Positions 24,796 through 32,006 of a stretch of DNA of 32,006 nucleotides are shown one piece after another (position 1 is the first letter of the stretch; every line of letters starts with the position of its first letter). Source of the DNA: an uncultured bacterium (GTDB lineage Bacteria; Bacillota; Clostridia; Peptostreptococcales; Anaerovoracaceae); the NCBI GenBank assembly GCA_905214195.1, contig CAJMLH010000020.1, positions 1-32,006 of the forward strand, read 5' to 3'. Below the pieces are notes generated by a model. That model did not search any database and was not told the origin of the DNA. It saw only the letters and a list, made by a program, of their open reading frames with translations. The translations under genes were made by a program, and so were the position numbers.

Positions 24796-25236
24796 ATGGA
24801 AAAGACAGAAATAAAGATAATAAGTAAAAGCGGCAGATTGCCGTCATATGAAACAGCAGGTGCGGCAGGTGCTGATTTGAGAGCTTATCTTGATAAACCT
24901 GTTACACTTGAGCCGGGAGAAAGAAGACTTATCCCTACAGGTATTTTTGTAGAACTTCCTCCTGGAATAGAGGCTCAAGTAAGGGCACGCTCCGGCCTTT
25001 CCATAAAGCACGGAATAGGTCTTGTAAACGGCGTTGGAACTGTTGACAGTGATTACAGAGGAGAATGGAATGTGCCTCTTATCAATTTCGGCAGTGAACC
25101 TTACACTATATATGACGGAGACAGAATTGCACAGGTGGTTTTTTCGTCATACATCAGATGTGAATTTAAGTTTACTGAAACTATAGACGAAACAGAAAGA
25201 GGTGCCGGCGGATTTGGTCATACCGGTATGAAATAA
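24796..25236 (+). CDS. dut: dUTP diphosphatase
   Basis: Trimeric dUTPase that hydrolyses dUTP to dUMP and keeps uracil out of DNA. All five motifs are present: AGAAGADLRAY, RARSGLSIKHG, GTVDSDYRGEW, GDRIAQVVF and the C-terminal RGAGGFGHTG that closes over the active site. 146 residues is the usual size. It is translated right behind the M16 peptidase gene and followed 11 nt later by the dGTPase-like gene, a nucleotide clean-up pair in front of primase. Confidence 0.97.
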   Translation: MEKTEIKIISKSGRLPSYETAGAAGADLRAYLDKPVTLEPGERRLIPTGIFVELPPGIEAQVRARSGLSIKHGIGLVNGVGTVDSDYRGEWNVPLINFGSEPYTIYDGDRIAQVVFSSYIRCEFKFTETIDETERGAGGFGHTGMK

Positions 25237-25247
25237 AGGGGATTTCT

Positions 25248-26258
25248 ATGTTGATGAGAGAAGATTTAGAAAAGAGGGAAAAGGAAATACTGTCTCCTTT
25301 AGCTGCCAAAAGTGCAGAATCAAAAGGAAGAGAATTTACTGAAGAAAAATGCAGCATAAGAACCGAATTTCAGAGAGACAGAGATAGGATAATACACTCA
25401 AAGTCTTTCAGAAGACTTATGCACAAGACTCAGGTTTTTCTTGCTCCTGAGGGAGACCATTTCAGAACAAGACTTACTCATACCATTGAGGTGTCGCAAA
25501 TCGCAAGAACTATATCAAGAGCACTTAACCTTAATGAAGACCTTACCGAGGCCATAGCGCTGGGACATGACCTTGGACATACTCCTTTCGGTCACAATGG
25601 TGAAGATGTGTTGAATTCAGTTCATCCGGGAGGTTTTAATCACAATGTTCAAAGTCTCAGAGTAGTAGATGTACTTGAGTCTACAGCTTCTCGCCGTGGT
25701 ATGAATCTGACATTGGAAGTAAGGAACGGTATAGTAAATCATACAGGCAGCGGAGTGCCATTGACACTTGAGGGGCAGGTAGTAAAAATAAGTGACCGTG
25801 TTGCCTATATAAATCATGATATAGATGACGCACTGAGAAGCGGAGTAATATCTATGAACGACATACCAAGGTCTGCTCTGGAACTGTTTGGATACAGCCA
25901 TGGAGAGAGAATAGACAATATGGTTAAAGATATTATAAAAAACAGCAGTGAAAAAGAAAGAATTCTTCAAAGTGATGATTTTAAAGAAGAACTGCAAAAA
26001 CTCAGGACTTTTATGTTTTCTCATGTATATAAAAGCAGCAGGGTAAAGAAAGAAGAAGATTTGGCAAAGGTGGAAGTCGTTATAAGTTCTCTATATAATT
26101 ATTTCTTGAAAAACCCTGATAAATTACCCCACGATTTGCAGAAAACAGCAGAAAATGACGGTGTAAACGAGGCGGTAAAGGATTATATAGCAGGTATGAC
26201 CGACAGGTTTGCACTGAATATCTATACAGATTTATTTGTACCTAAAAGTTGGAAATAA
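25248..26258 (+). CDS. dgt: dGTP triphosphohydrolase-like HD protein
   Basis: HD-domain hydrolase that releases triphosphate from dNTPs; the family member next to dnaG in Clostridia is called dGTPase-like. The metal ligands are H78 in RLTHTIEV, H107-D108 in GHDLGH, and a later Asp in VVKISDRVAYINHD. FRRLMHKTQVF and EGDHFRTR are typical of the group. Length 336 is that of the short (type 2) class. AAAGGGG sits 6 nt before ATG 25248. It precedes dnaG, with a 77-nt gap holding a promoter. Confidence 0.93.
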   Translation: MLMREDLEKREKEILSPLAAKSAESKGREFTEEKCSIRTEFQRDRDRIIHSKSFRRLMHKTQVFLAPEGDHFRTRLTHTIEVSQIARTISRALNLNEDLTEAIALGHDLGHTPFGHNGEDVLNSVHPGGFNHNVQSLRVVDVLESTASRRGMNLTLEVRNGIVNHTGSGVPLTLEGQVVKISDRVAYINHDIDDALRSGVISMNDIPRSALELFGYSHGERIDNMVKDIIKNSSEKERILQSDDFKEELQKLRTFMFSHVYKSSRVKKEEDLAKVEVVISSLYNYFLKNPDKLPHDLQKTAENDGVNEAVKDYIAGMTDRFALNIYTDLFVPKSWK

Positions 26259-26309
26259 AAAATTTAAAAATAAAAAAAGGAAATCACTCATTTTTTGCGT
26301 ATAAGAACA

Positions 26310-26315
26310 TATAAT
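26310..26315 (+). promoter_or_regulatory. -10 element upstream of dnaG
   Basis: A perfect TATAAT lies 20 nt before the primase start, but the -35 position (CTCATT) is poor. It may give dnaG-rpoD an additional start beyond the operon promoter. Confidence 0.35.
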
Positions 26316-26335
26316 GATGTTTTTTGGAGTAAGAA

Positions 26336-28087
26336 ATGAGTTTTTCTTTTAGTAAAGAAGCAATAGAAGAATTAAAAAACCAAATAGATATTGTTGATGT
26401 TATAGGTAGGAGCGTTGAACTTAAAAGAGCAGGGGCTAACTATAAAGGTCTTTGCCCTTTTCATAATGAAAAAACGCCATCATTCATAGTATCGCCTCAG
26501 AAACAGATTTTTACATGTTTCGGAGGATGCGGAGCATCCGGAGATGTAGTCTCGTTTGTTGAAAAGTATTATAACTTAGACTTTAATGAAGCAGTACAAA
26601 AACTTGCAGATGAATACGGAATCAATATTCAAAGGACTGCATATAGCGATGACCGTGAAAAGTACTATCAGATAAACAGAGAAGCGGCTCGTTTTTTTTA
26701 CAGGAATCTTACCGAAAAGAAAAATCCCGGATATACATATATGCAAAAAAGAGGCATACAGGATGCCATAATCAAAAAATTCGGACTTGGTTATGCCGAA
26801 GACAGCTGGAACAGTCTGTACAATTATTTCAAGAGTAAAGGTACAGACGAAAAAATACTCGTAGAACTTGGATTGCTGTCACAAAAGGGAGACCGATATT
26901 ATGATAAATTCAGAAATCGTGTTATTTTCCCGATAATAAATACCGCCGGAAAGGTAATAGGTTTCGGAGGAAGAGCAATAAACAACGAAGATATGCCCAA
27001 ATACCTTAACTCACCTGAGAATAGGGTCTTTCAGAAAAAAAACAATCTATATGCGCTTAATATAACAAGGCAAGACATAGGAAAATCCGGCAATGCCCTT
27101 ATTGTTGAAGGATATATGGATGTCATATCCCTTTACCAGAACGGAGTCAGAAATGTTGCAGCATCTCTTGGAACGGCACTTACAGAGAATCAGGCAAAAC
27201 TTATAAACCGTTATACTAAGAATGTAATTTTATCATATGATGCCGATGCTGCGGGACAGAAAGCTGCTTTGAGGGGAATTGAAGTCTTGAGAGGAGAAAA
27301 CTGCAAGGTTAAAGTTCTTCATGTAACCGACGGAAAAGATCCGGATGAATACATCAAAAAGAATGACAGAGAAGCATTCTTAAAACTTACAGACAGTGCG
27401 CTTCCTTATATAGATTACAAGATTGAGGCTGCCAAGAGGGGTCTTGACTTAAATACCGAAGACGGTAAGGTAGACTATATGAAAAAGATTTCTTATATTT
27501 TATCTGATTTAAGTCCTGTTGAATGTGATATATATATTAAAAAGATATCAAGAGAAACAGGAATTTCCGAAAGCGCTATAAAATTGGAAATAAGAGGCAA
27601 TAATAAAAAAGAAAATCATTTCAGGGAAAACCATACAAATGAAGTTACCGAAGAAAAGGAAAGAATAACAGCTCTTGAGGCAACTCTCTTTAAATGTCTG
27701 TTCATTGATCCTGAATTTTCGGAAAAACTTCTTCCTTATACAGATGTTTTTGAAAGCAATATAGGGCAAAAAACTTTAAACATTGCTTTTGAACTTTACG
27801 GACTTAATGGGGACTTTACTGAGAGTCAGGTTACAGACAGACTTGAGCCGGCTGAAAGCGAAGAATTGATTGCCGCTTTGGATAAGGTCATAATAACCGG
27901 CAACGAAAAGGAGGTTCTTAAACAGTGCATACATAAATGGAAGTTTATGCAGCTGACTAAAAAAGAAAAGGAACTGAGAAACATATTATCTCTTGCAGAT
28001 GAAAATAACAAAGATTCGATTGACAAAATAACCATGGAATTGATGGAAATTCAAAAAGAAATGAAAGCACACGGAGGAAAAATGTAA
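26336..28087 (+). CDS. dnaG: DNA primase
   Basis: Synthesises RNA primers at the replication fork. The N-terminal CHC2 zinc-binding domain has C40, H43, C61 and C65 in CPFHNEKTPSF…CFGGCGASGD. The catalytic TOPRIM core shows VEGYMDVI (about 258-265) and SYDADAAGQKA (about 300-310), and RNRVIFPI with GGRAI lies just before it. The C-terminal 150 or so residues are the helicase-interacting region. 583 residues is usual. The start has GGAG 8 nt upstream. It overlaps rpoD by one base. Confidence 0.97.
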   Translation: MSFSFSKEAIEELKNQIDIVDVIGRSVELKRAGANYKGLCPFHNEKTPSFIVSPQKQIFTCFGGCGASGDVVSFVEKYYNLDFNEAVQKLADEYGINIQRTAYSDDREKYYQINREAARFFYRNLTEKKNPGYTYMQKRGIQDAIIKKFGLGYAEDSWNSLYNYFKSKGTDEKILVELGLLSQKGDRYYDKFRNRVIFPIINTAGKVIGFGGRAINNEDMPKYLNSPENRVFQKKNNLYALNITRQDIGKSGNALIVEGYMDVISLYQNGVRNVAASLGTALTENQAKLINRYTKNVILSYDADAAGQKAALRGIEVLRGENCKVKVLHVTDGKDPDEYIKKNDREAFLKLTDSALPYIDYKIEAAKRGLDLNTEDGKVDYMKKISYILSDLSPVECDIYIKKISRETGISESAIKLEIRGNNKKENHFRENHTNEVTEEKERITALEATLFKCLFIDPEFSEKLLPYTDVFESNIGQKTLNIAFELYGLNGDFTESQVTDRLEPAESEELIAALDKVIITGNEKEVLKQCIHKWKFMQLTKKEKELRNILSLADENNKDSIDKITMELMEIQKEMKAHGGKM

Positions 28088-29283
28088 TGAGCAAAGAAAA
28101 AAGCACTACAGAAAAAACAGAACAACAAAAAGTCCTGACAGAGCAAAATGTATCAGGTGAGAAGGACAAAAAAGGAGAAATGCTGTCCGTGTTGCTGGAA
28201 AAAGGAAAAAACTCACACAATCAACTGACATATGCCGAAATTGCAGATATATTCGAGACATCGGATTTGGATAAAAATCAGATGGATGATATGTATGAAC
28301 TGCTTATGGCAAAGGGAATCGAAATAGTTTCAGAAACCGAACCGGAGGATTTTGACACAATATTGGCAGAAAATCCCGATGTGGAAGCTGATGCCGAACT
28401 CATTGTAGAGGAAGCAAGTGAAATAGATATAGAATCCACCATTCCAAAGAGCATAGCAGTAGATGACCCGGTCAGAATGTATCTTAAGGAAATAGGAAAA
28501 GTTCCTCTTCTTTCAGCAGACGAGGAAATAGAACTTGCCAAGAGAATGGAAAAAGGGGACGAAGAAGCAAAAAAGCGCCTCTGTGAAGCGAATCTTCGTC
28601 TTGTTGTAAGTATAGCCAAAAGATATGTGGGCAGAGGAATGTTGTTCTTAGACCTTATTCAGGAAGGGAACTTAGGTCTGATTAAGGCTGTAGACAAATT
28701 TGATTATACCAAAGGATATAAATTTTCCACTTATGCTACATGGTGGATAAGACAGGCTATTACAAGATCTATAGCAGATCAGGCAAGAACCATAAGAATT
28801 CCTGTTCATATGGTTGAAACCATTAACAAACTTATAAGAGTTTCAAGGCAACTTCTTCAGACTTACGGAAGAGAACCAAGCCCTGAAGAAATAGCCAAAG
28901 AAATGGGAATATCTGTAGAAAAGGTAAGAGAAATACAAAAAATTGCTCAAGAACCTGTATCCCTTGAAACTCCTATCGGTGAAGAAGAAGACAGCCATCT
29001 TGGAGATTTTATTCCGGACGATGATGTTCCGGCTCCGGCAGAAGCAGCTGCATTCTCCATGCTCAAGGAGCAGCTTGTGGAAGTGCTTGACACTTTGACA
29101 GAGAGAGAACAGAAAGTTTTAAAATTAAGATTCGGTCTTGAAGACGGCAGAGCCAGAACACTCGAAGAAGTAGGCAAGGAATTTGATGTTACAAGAGAGA
29201 GAATCAGACAGATAGAGGCAAAATCCCTCAGAAAACTGCGTCATCCAAGCAGAAGCAAAAAATTAAAGGATTACCTTGAATAA
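28087..29283 (+). CDS. rpoD: Primary sigma factor (sigma-70/SigA)
   Basis: Housekeeping sigma factor of RNA polymerase, 398 residues. After a Lys/Glu-rich N-terminus there is a region 1.1-like segment (about 32-80), region 1.2 (DDPVRMYLKEIGKV), region 2 with GNLGLIKAVDKFDYTKGYKFSTYATWWIRQAI that melts and reads the -10 element, region 3 (about 250-310), and region 4.2 TLEEVGKEFDVTRERIRQIEAKSLRKL that reads the -35. Primase and sigma factor in one operon is the classic macromolecular synthesis arrangement. Its ribosome binding site GGAGG lies inside the dnaG end. Confidence 0.98.
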   Translation: MSKEKSTTEKTEQQKVLTEQNVSGEKDKKGEMLSVLLEKGKNSHNQLTYAEIADIFETSDLDKNQMDDMYELLMAKGIEIVSETEPEDFDTILAENPDVEADAELIVEEASEIDIESTIPKSIAVDDPVRMYLKEIGKVPLLSADEEIELAKRMEKGDEEAKKRLCEANLRLVVSIAKRYVGRGMLFLDLIQEGNLGLIKAVDKFDYTKGYKFSTYATWWIRQAITRSIADQARTIRIPVHMVETINKLIRVSRQLLQTYGREPSPEEIAKEMGISVEKVREIQKIAQEPVSLETPIGEEEDSHLGDFIPDDDVPAPAEAAAFSMLKEQLVEVLDTLTEREQKVLKLRFGLEDGRARTLEEVGKEFDVTRERIRQIEAKSLRKLRHPSRSKKLKDYLE

Positions 29284-29989
29284 AATGATAAAATTAAGCG
29301 ACAGACTTATAACAATTGCACAGGAAATAAAAAAAGGAGAAACCATGGCAGATATCGGAACTGATCATGGTTTCCTCCCATTATTTTTGTGGGAAAACAA
29401 CATATCTCCCAAGGTAATTATGACAGATATAAGTCAAGGGTCTTTAATTAAAGCCGAAGAAAATTGTTATAAATTTCATCCTGAAGAAAGTTTTGATTTA
29501 AGACTGGGTAACGGAATAGAAGTGCTTCAAAATAATGAAGTTGATTGTATAGTTATGGCGGGAATGGGCGGAATACTCATGACTGAAATTCTTGGATGTG
29601 ATAAAGCAAAATCCAAAAGCTACAGTAAATTCATTTTACAGCCGAGAAACAACATAGGTATACTCAGACACTGGCTTTATAACAACGGTTTTTCAATTAT
29701 AAACGAACAATTGGTAAGAGAGGGTAAATATATTTGTGAAGTTATAACAGCCGTTCCCATAGAAAAAGCTGTAATCAGGTCTATGGGACCTGAGCGCATA
29801 GAATATCAATATCCTCATTCTCTTATAAAGTTTCAGGGTCCCTTGACAAGAGAATATCTGTCAATTAAACTAAAGATAGAAAAAAATATACTTTACGGTA
29901 TGGAATCTTCTGACAATACTTCTGTAACCGAACTAAGAAGTCAAAAATACAGAATAGACTACATACAGAGATTATTGGAAAAGTTATGA
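29276..29989 (+). CDS. trmK: tRNA (adenine(22)-N1)-methyltransferase
   Basis: SAM-dependent methyltransferase for m1A22 in tRNA. The SAM-binding motif is MADIGTDHGFLP, followed by VMAGMGGILMTEIL and a QPRNNIGILRHWL segment typical of TrmK/YqfN. The apparent start is TTG at 29276 with AAAGGA 5 nt upstream, overlapping the rpoD end by 8 nt; ATG at 29285 is the alternative but sits 14 nt from that site. Length about 237, normal. It is linked with the nif3-like gene, as in other Firmicutes, and overlaps it by 4 nt. Confidence 0.93.
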   Translation: MNKMIKLSDRLITIAQEIKKGETMADIGTDHGFLPLFLWENNISPKVIMTDISQGSLIKAEENCYKFHPEESFDLRLGNGIEVLQNNEVDCIVMAGMGGILMTEILGCDKAKSKSYSKFILQPRNNIGILRHWLYNNGFSIINEQLVREGKYICEVITAVPIEKAVIRSMGPERIEYQYPHSLIKFQGPLTREYLSIKLKIEKNILYGMESSDNTSVTELRSQKYRIDYIQRLLEKL

Positions 29990-30756
29990 GAATAGAAAAA
30001 CTTGGCGAAATAATTGAAAAAATAAGTCCTTTATACATACAGGAACCATGGGATAACTCAGGATTTCAAGTTAAATTTGAGACTGCTCCCGTTTCCAATG
30101 TACTTGTTGCATTGGAAATAACAGATGATGTTATAGATGAAGCATGCGAACTTGAGGCAGAAGCTATAATTATTCATCACCCAATGTTTTTTAATCCAAT
30201 AAAAAACATTTACGATAACGAGGTTACGGGAAACTATATAGTTAAACTTATCCAAAACAACATAAATGTATATGCAAGCCACACTCCTTTCGACAAATGC
30301 GACAGAGGAAATAATGATTATTTAGCCGAACTTCTTGGACTTTGTGATATTCAAAAGGATAAAGACGAGGGATTTCTTCGCATAGGTAAAGCAGATAAGG
30401 AGTGTCATATAAGAGAATATATAGATAAGGTATCTGAATGTATAGATGTCGATAAACGATTTTTTTCATTTGCCGGGGATTTTGATTTTAATGTAAAAAA
30501 CATCGGTATATGTACAGGAGCGGGTGTTGAATTTGCACGCAGAGCTTTCGACATGGGATGCAATCTTTTCATAACAGGAGATTTAAAATATCACGACGCT
30601 CAAAACGCAAGAGAGTCGGGAATAAATATATTGGATATAGGTCATTACGGAAGTGAGAAGATATTCGTTGCTAATATGGCAAATTATCTCAGGAAAAACA
30701 CAGACTTAAATATATTTGAATCTAAGTCAGACCTTAATCCGTTTATTTTGATATAA
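29986..30756 (+). CDS. Nif3-like dinuclear metal centre protein (YqfO family)
   Basis: 256-residue cytoplasmic protein of the NIF3 superfamily. Metal ligands are H64 and H65 in IIHHPMFF, D103 in SHTPFDK, and a His/Glu pair near the C-terminus in GHYGSEK. It is the short form, lacking the PII/CutA-like insert found in B. subtilis YqfO. GTP cyclohydrolase I type 2 is a common database name but not well supported. Coupled to trmK by ATGA overlap. Confidence 0.92.
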   Translation: MRIEKLGEIIEKISPLYIQEPWDNSGFQVKFETAPVSNVLVALEITDDVIDEACELEAEAIIIHHPMFFNPIKNIYDNEVTGNYIVKLIQNNINVYASHTPFDKCDRGNNDYLAELLGLCDIQKDKDEGFLRIGKADKECHIREYIDKVSECIDVDKRFFSFAGDFDFNVKNIGICTGAGVEFARRAFDMGCNLFITGDLKYHDAQNARESGINILDIGHYGSEKIFVANMANYLRKNTDLNIFESKSDLNPFILI

Positions 30757-30769
30757 AGGGGTAAGAAAA

Positions 30770-30871
30770 ATGAAAAAAGGAAAGCAATTCTGGGCTAAGA
30801 TAGTGGTAATAGGACTTATTATAGCAATAGTTGTCACATATTCCATTTCTGTAGCCGTATATATGTTTTGA
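30770..30871 (+). CDS. 33-residue single-pass membrane peptide (DUF4044-like)
   Basis: MKKGKQFW followed by one hydrophobic helix (about 9-32) and an immediate stop. AAAGGGG about 8 nt upstream supports translation. Clostridia and bacilli often encode such a KK-rich one-helix peptide at this location; DUF4044 is the family I would test, from memory. The stop (30869-30871) lies 2 nt before the RNase P RNA starts, so the rnpB promoter must be inside this gene or upstream. Confidence 0.68.
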   Translation: MKKGKQFWAKIVVIGLIIAIVVTYSISVAVYMF

Positions 30872-30873
30872 TT

Positions 30874-31228
30874 AAATTCGGGTAGAGCAGGCAATTGCGT
30901 TTACAAAGATTGTAAATGAGGAAAGTCCGGGCTCCGCAGGGCAGGATGCCGGATAACGTCCGGCGTAGGTAACTATAGGGAAAGTGCAACAGAAACATTC
31001 CGCCGAAACGGGTAATGCCGTGGTAAGGTTGAAATGGTGAGGTAAGAGCTCACCGGCGATATGGAGACATATCGGCCGTGTAAACCCCATCCGGAGCAAG
31101 ACCAAAGAGGGGAAAAAGACAGTTGCCCGCTGTCTCCCGTAAGGTGGGTCGCTGGAGCTTGTCAGCAATGACAAGTCGAGATAGATGATTGCCAAATACA
31201 GAACCCGGCTTATAGCTCTGCCCGATTT
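30874..31228 (+). ncRNA. rnpB: RNase P RNA, type A-like
   Basis: Catalytic RNA that trims the 5' leader of pre-tRNAs. Universally conserved segments are present: GAGGAAAGTCCGGGCTCC near 30917, the GTGCAACAGAAACA block near 30985, GGAGCAAGACCAAA near 31094, and AGAACCCGGCTTA near 31199. The outer P1 helix pairs AAATTCGGGTAGAGC (30874-30888) with GCTCTGCCCGATTT (31215-31228), which sets the ends. Length about 355 nt. The layout looks like the ancestral type A rather than the Bacillus type B. Confidence 0.95.
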
Positions 31229-31261
31229 AATAAATAGTATATTTAGGGAGGATAACAAAAG

Positions 31262-31915
31262 ATGAAAAAGAAATTGATTGCAATAGTTGCCATTTTTGCT
31301 ATGATTGCGGTAATGGCAGGATGCAGCAGCAAAGAGTCGGAGTACCCTGTTTTGGAAGATGCAAAAGAACCTACAGCAGCAGAAGAAGTATCCTTTAACG
31401 GTTTTACAGGCAGCTATGATACAGACAAATGGGTATTTGACAACAGCATGGGCAATTTCGCCATTTACGATAAAGCTATTTATATGTCAGGTAACCCTGA
31501 CGGGCAGTGTCCTAATGTAAATGCGAATATTTCTCAAGATTTTGAAGGCAAGCTTACAGAAGATGATATGAACAGCCTTATGGATGAGCTTAAGAATATG
31601 GGCATAGACGGTTTCACCGTAGTTAAAAACGAAATGAGAACTTTCAACGGTGAGCCTGTTATATACTATGAGACTAAGACAGAAATTACCGATGATATGA
31701 TAGACCTCTTAATCGAAAACGGAAACATGACAGAAGCCGATATCGATGCTATGGGAGGCAGAGACAGACTCAAAGAAGTGGGAGAAACAGACAGCATAGG
31801 AATTGCAGCTGTAATAGACGGCAAAATCGTAATTGTTACAGGTACATATTATGACGATAGCGCTGATGTTCTTGAAGCAATGAAGCTTTTACTGAAAACA
31901 GGTAAAGTATCATAA
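31262..31915 (+). CDS. Lipoprotein of unknown function
   Basis: 217 residues with a lipoprotein signal (KKK, hydrophobic core, lipobox VMAGC with lipid-carrying C21), so it is anchored to the outer face of the membrane. After a Ser/Glu-rich linker comes an acidic alpha/beta domain (about 45-215) with a repeated pattern of Asp-rich helices; I recognise no named domain. A strong GGGAGG is about 10 nt upstream. It follows rnpB and is followed by two stem-loops. Confidence 0.88.
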   Translation: MKKKLIAIVAIFAMIAVMAGCSSKESEYPVLEDAKEPTAAEEVSFNGFTGSYDTDKWVFDNSMGNFAIYDKAIYMSGNPDGQCPNVNANISQDFEGKLTEDDMNSLMDELKNMGIDGFTVVKNEMRTFNGEPVIYYETKTEITDDMIDLLIENGNMTEADIDAMGGRDRLKEVGETDSIGIAAVIDGKIVIVTGTYYDDSADVLEAMKLLLKTGKVS

Positions 31916-31929
31916 TAAATCAATAAAAA

Positions 31930-32006
31930 AGAGTTCGGTTTAAATCCGAACTCTCAGACTGTAGACAAAAGCCCGGCTCACCATAAGAGTGAGTCTGGGT
32001 TTTTCT
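31930..32006 (+). terminator. Two stem-loops after the lipoprotein gene
   Basis: The first is AGAGTTCGG/CCGAACTCT (31930-31938, 31946-31954) without a T-run. The second pairs GCCCGGCTCAC (31971-31981) with GTGAGTCTGGGT (31989-32000), one bulge, and ends in TTTTTCT, a normal terminator. The window ends here. Confidence 0.75.

Overview
The window is 32 kb of AT-rich DNA from a low-GC Gram-positive bacterium, most likely a Clostridia-class anaerobe with an amino-acid-centred metabolism. Evidence: strong AGGAGG-type ribosome binding sites, the gene orders M16 peptidase-dut-dgt-dnaG-rpoD-trmK-nif3 and rluA/nadK/pepF, a sigma-54 activator, an oligoendopeptidase F, and direct-sulfhydrylation methionine genes. 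No tRNA, rRNA, CRISPR array or intact insertion sequence was seen. Almost all of the window looks like chromosomal core; one stretch of about 2.4 kb (roughly 20.0-22.4 kb) is accessory.

Left part (1-8.3 kb): the tail of an unrecognised gene, then a Mur ligase of MurE type, a sigma-54 enhancer-binding protein with an unusual N-terminal sensor, and, behind a textbook -24/-12 promoter, lysA (DAP decarboxylase), an N-acyl-D-amino-acid deacylase and an NhaC-family antiporter. The layout suggests that the regulator switches on the three genes downstream. The theme linking them (DAP, lysine, D-amino acids, muropeptides) points to peptidoglycan amino acid use or salvage, but that is inference.

Middle part (8.2-20 kb): a minus-strand operon pepF-nadK-rluA; plus-strand murI and a hypothetical gene; a small Cys-rich membrane protein; a plus-strand operon of a RarD-like transporter, a YkvI-like permease and an MBL hydrolase; then a minus-strand operon thiN-metY-metA. 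MetA carries Glu111, the residue associated with acetyl-CoA use, which fits its partner MetY. Between metA and the shared terminator lies about 200 nt of non-coding, highly structured sequence, probably an ncRNA of the raiA-motif type (family assigned from memory).

Accessory part (20-22.4 kb): a secreted, bacteriocin-like protein gene whose reading frame is broken by one TAA exactly at the predicted signal peptidase site. It is followed by two diverged tandem copies of a small two-helix membrane protein (probable immunity proteins), with a remnant of the end of a second toxin gene in front of the second copy. Next comes a non-coding stretch with repeated TGTTGTCA/TGACAACA inverted motifs and a degenerate reading frame.

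Right part (22.4-32 kb): a minus-strand Cys-rich protein (possibly a spore coat protein, with a sigma-K-like promoter), then the core operon M16 peptidase, dut, dgt, dnaG, rpoD, trmK, nif3-like, a 33-residue membrane peptide, the RNase P RNA and a lipoprotein.
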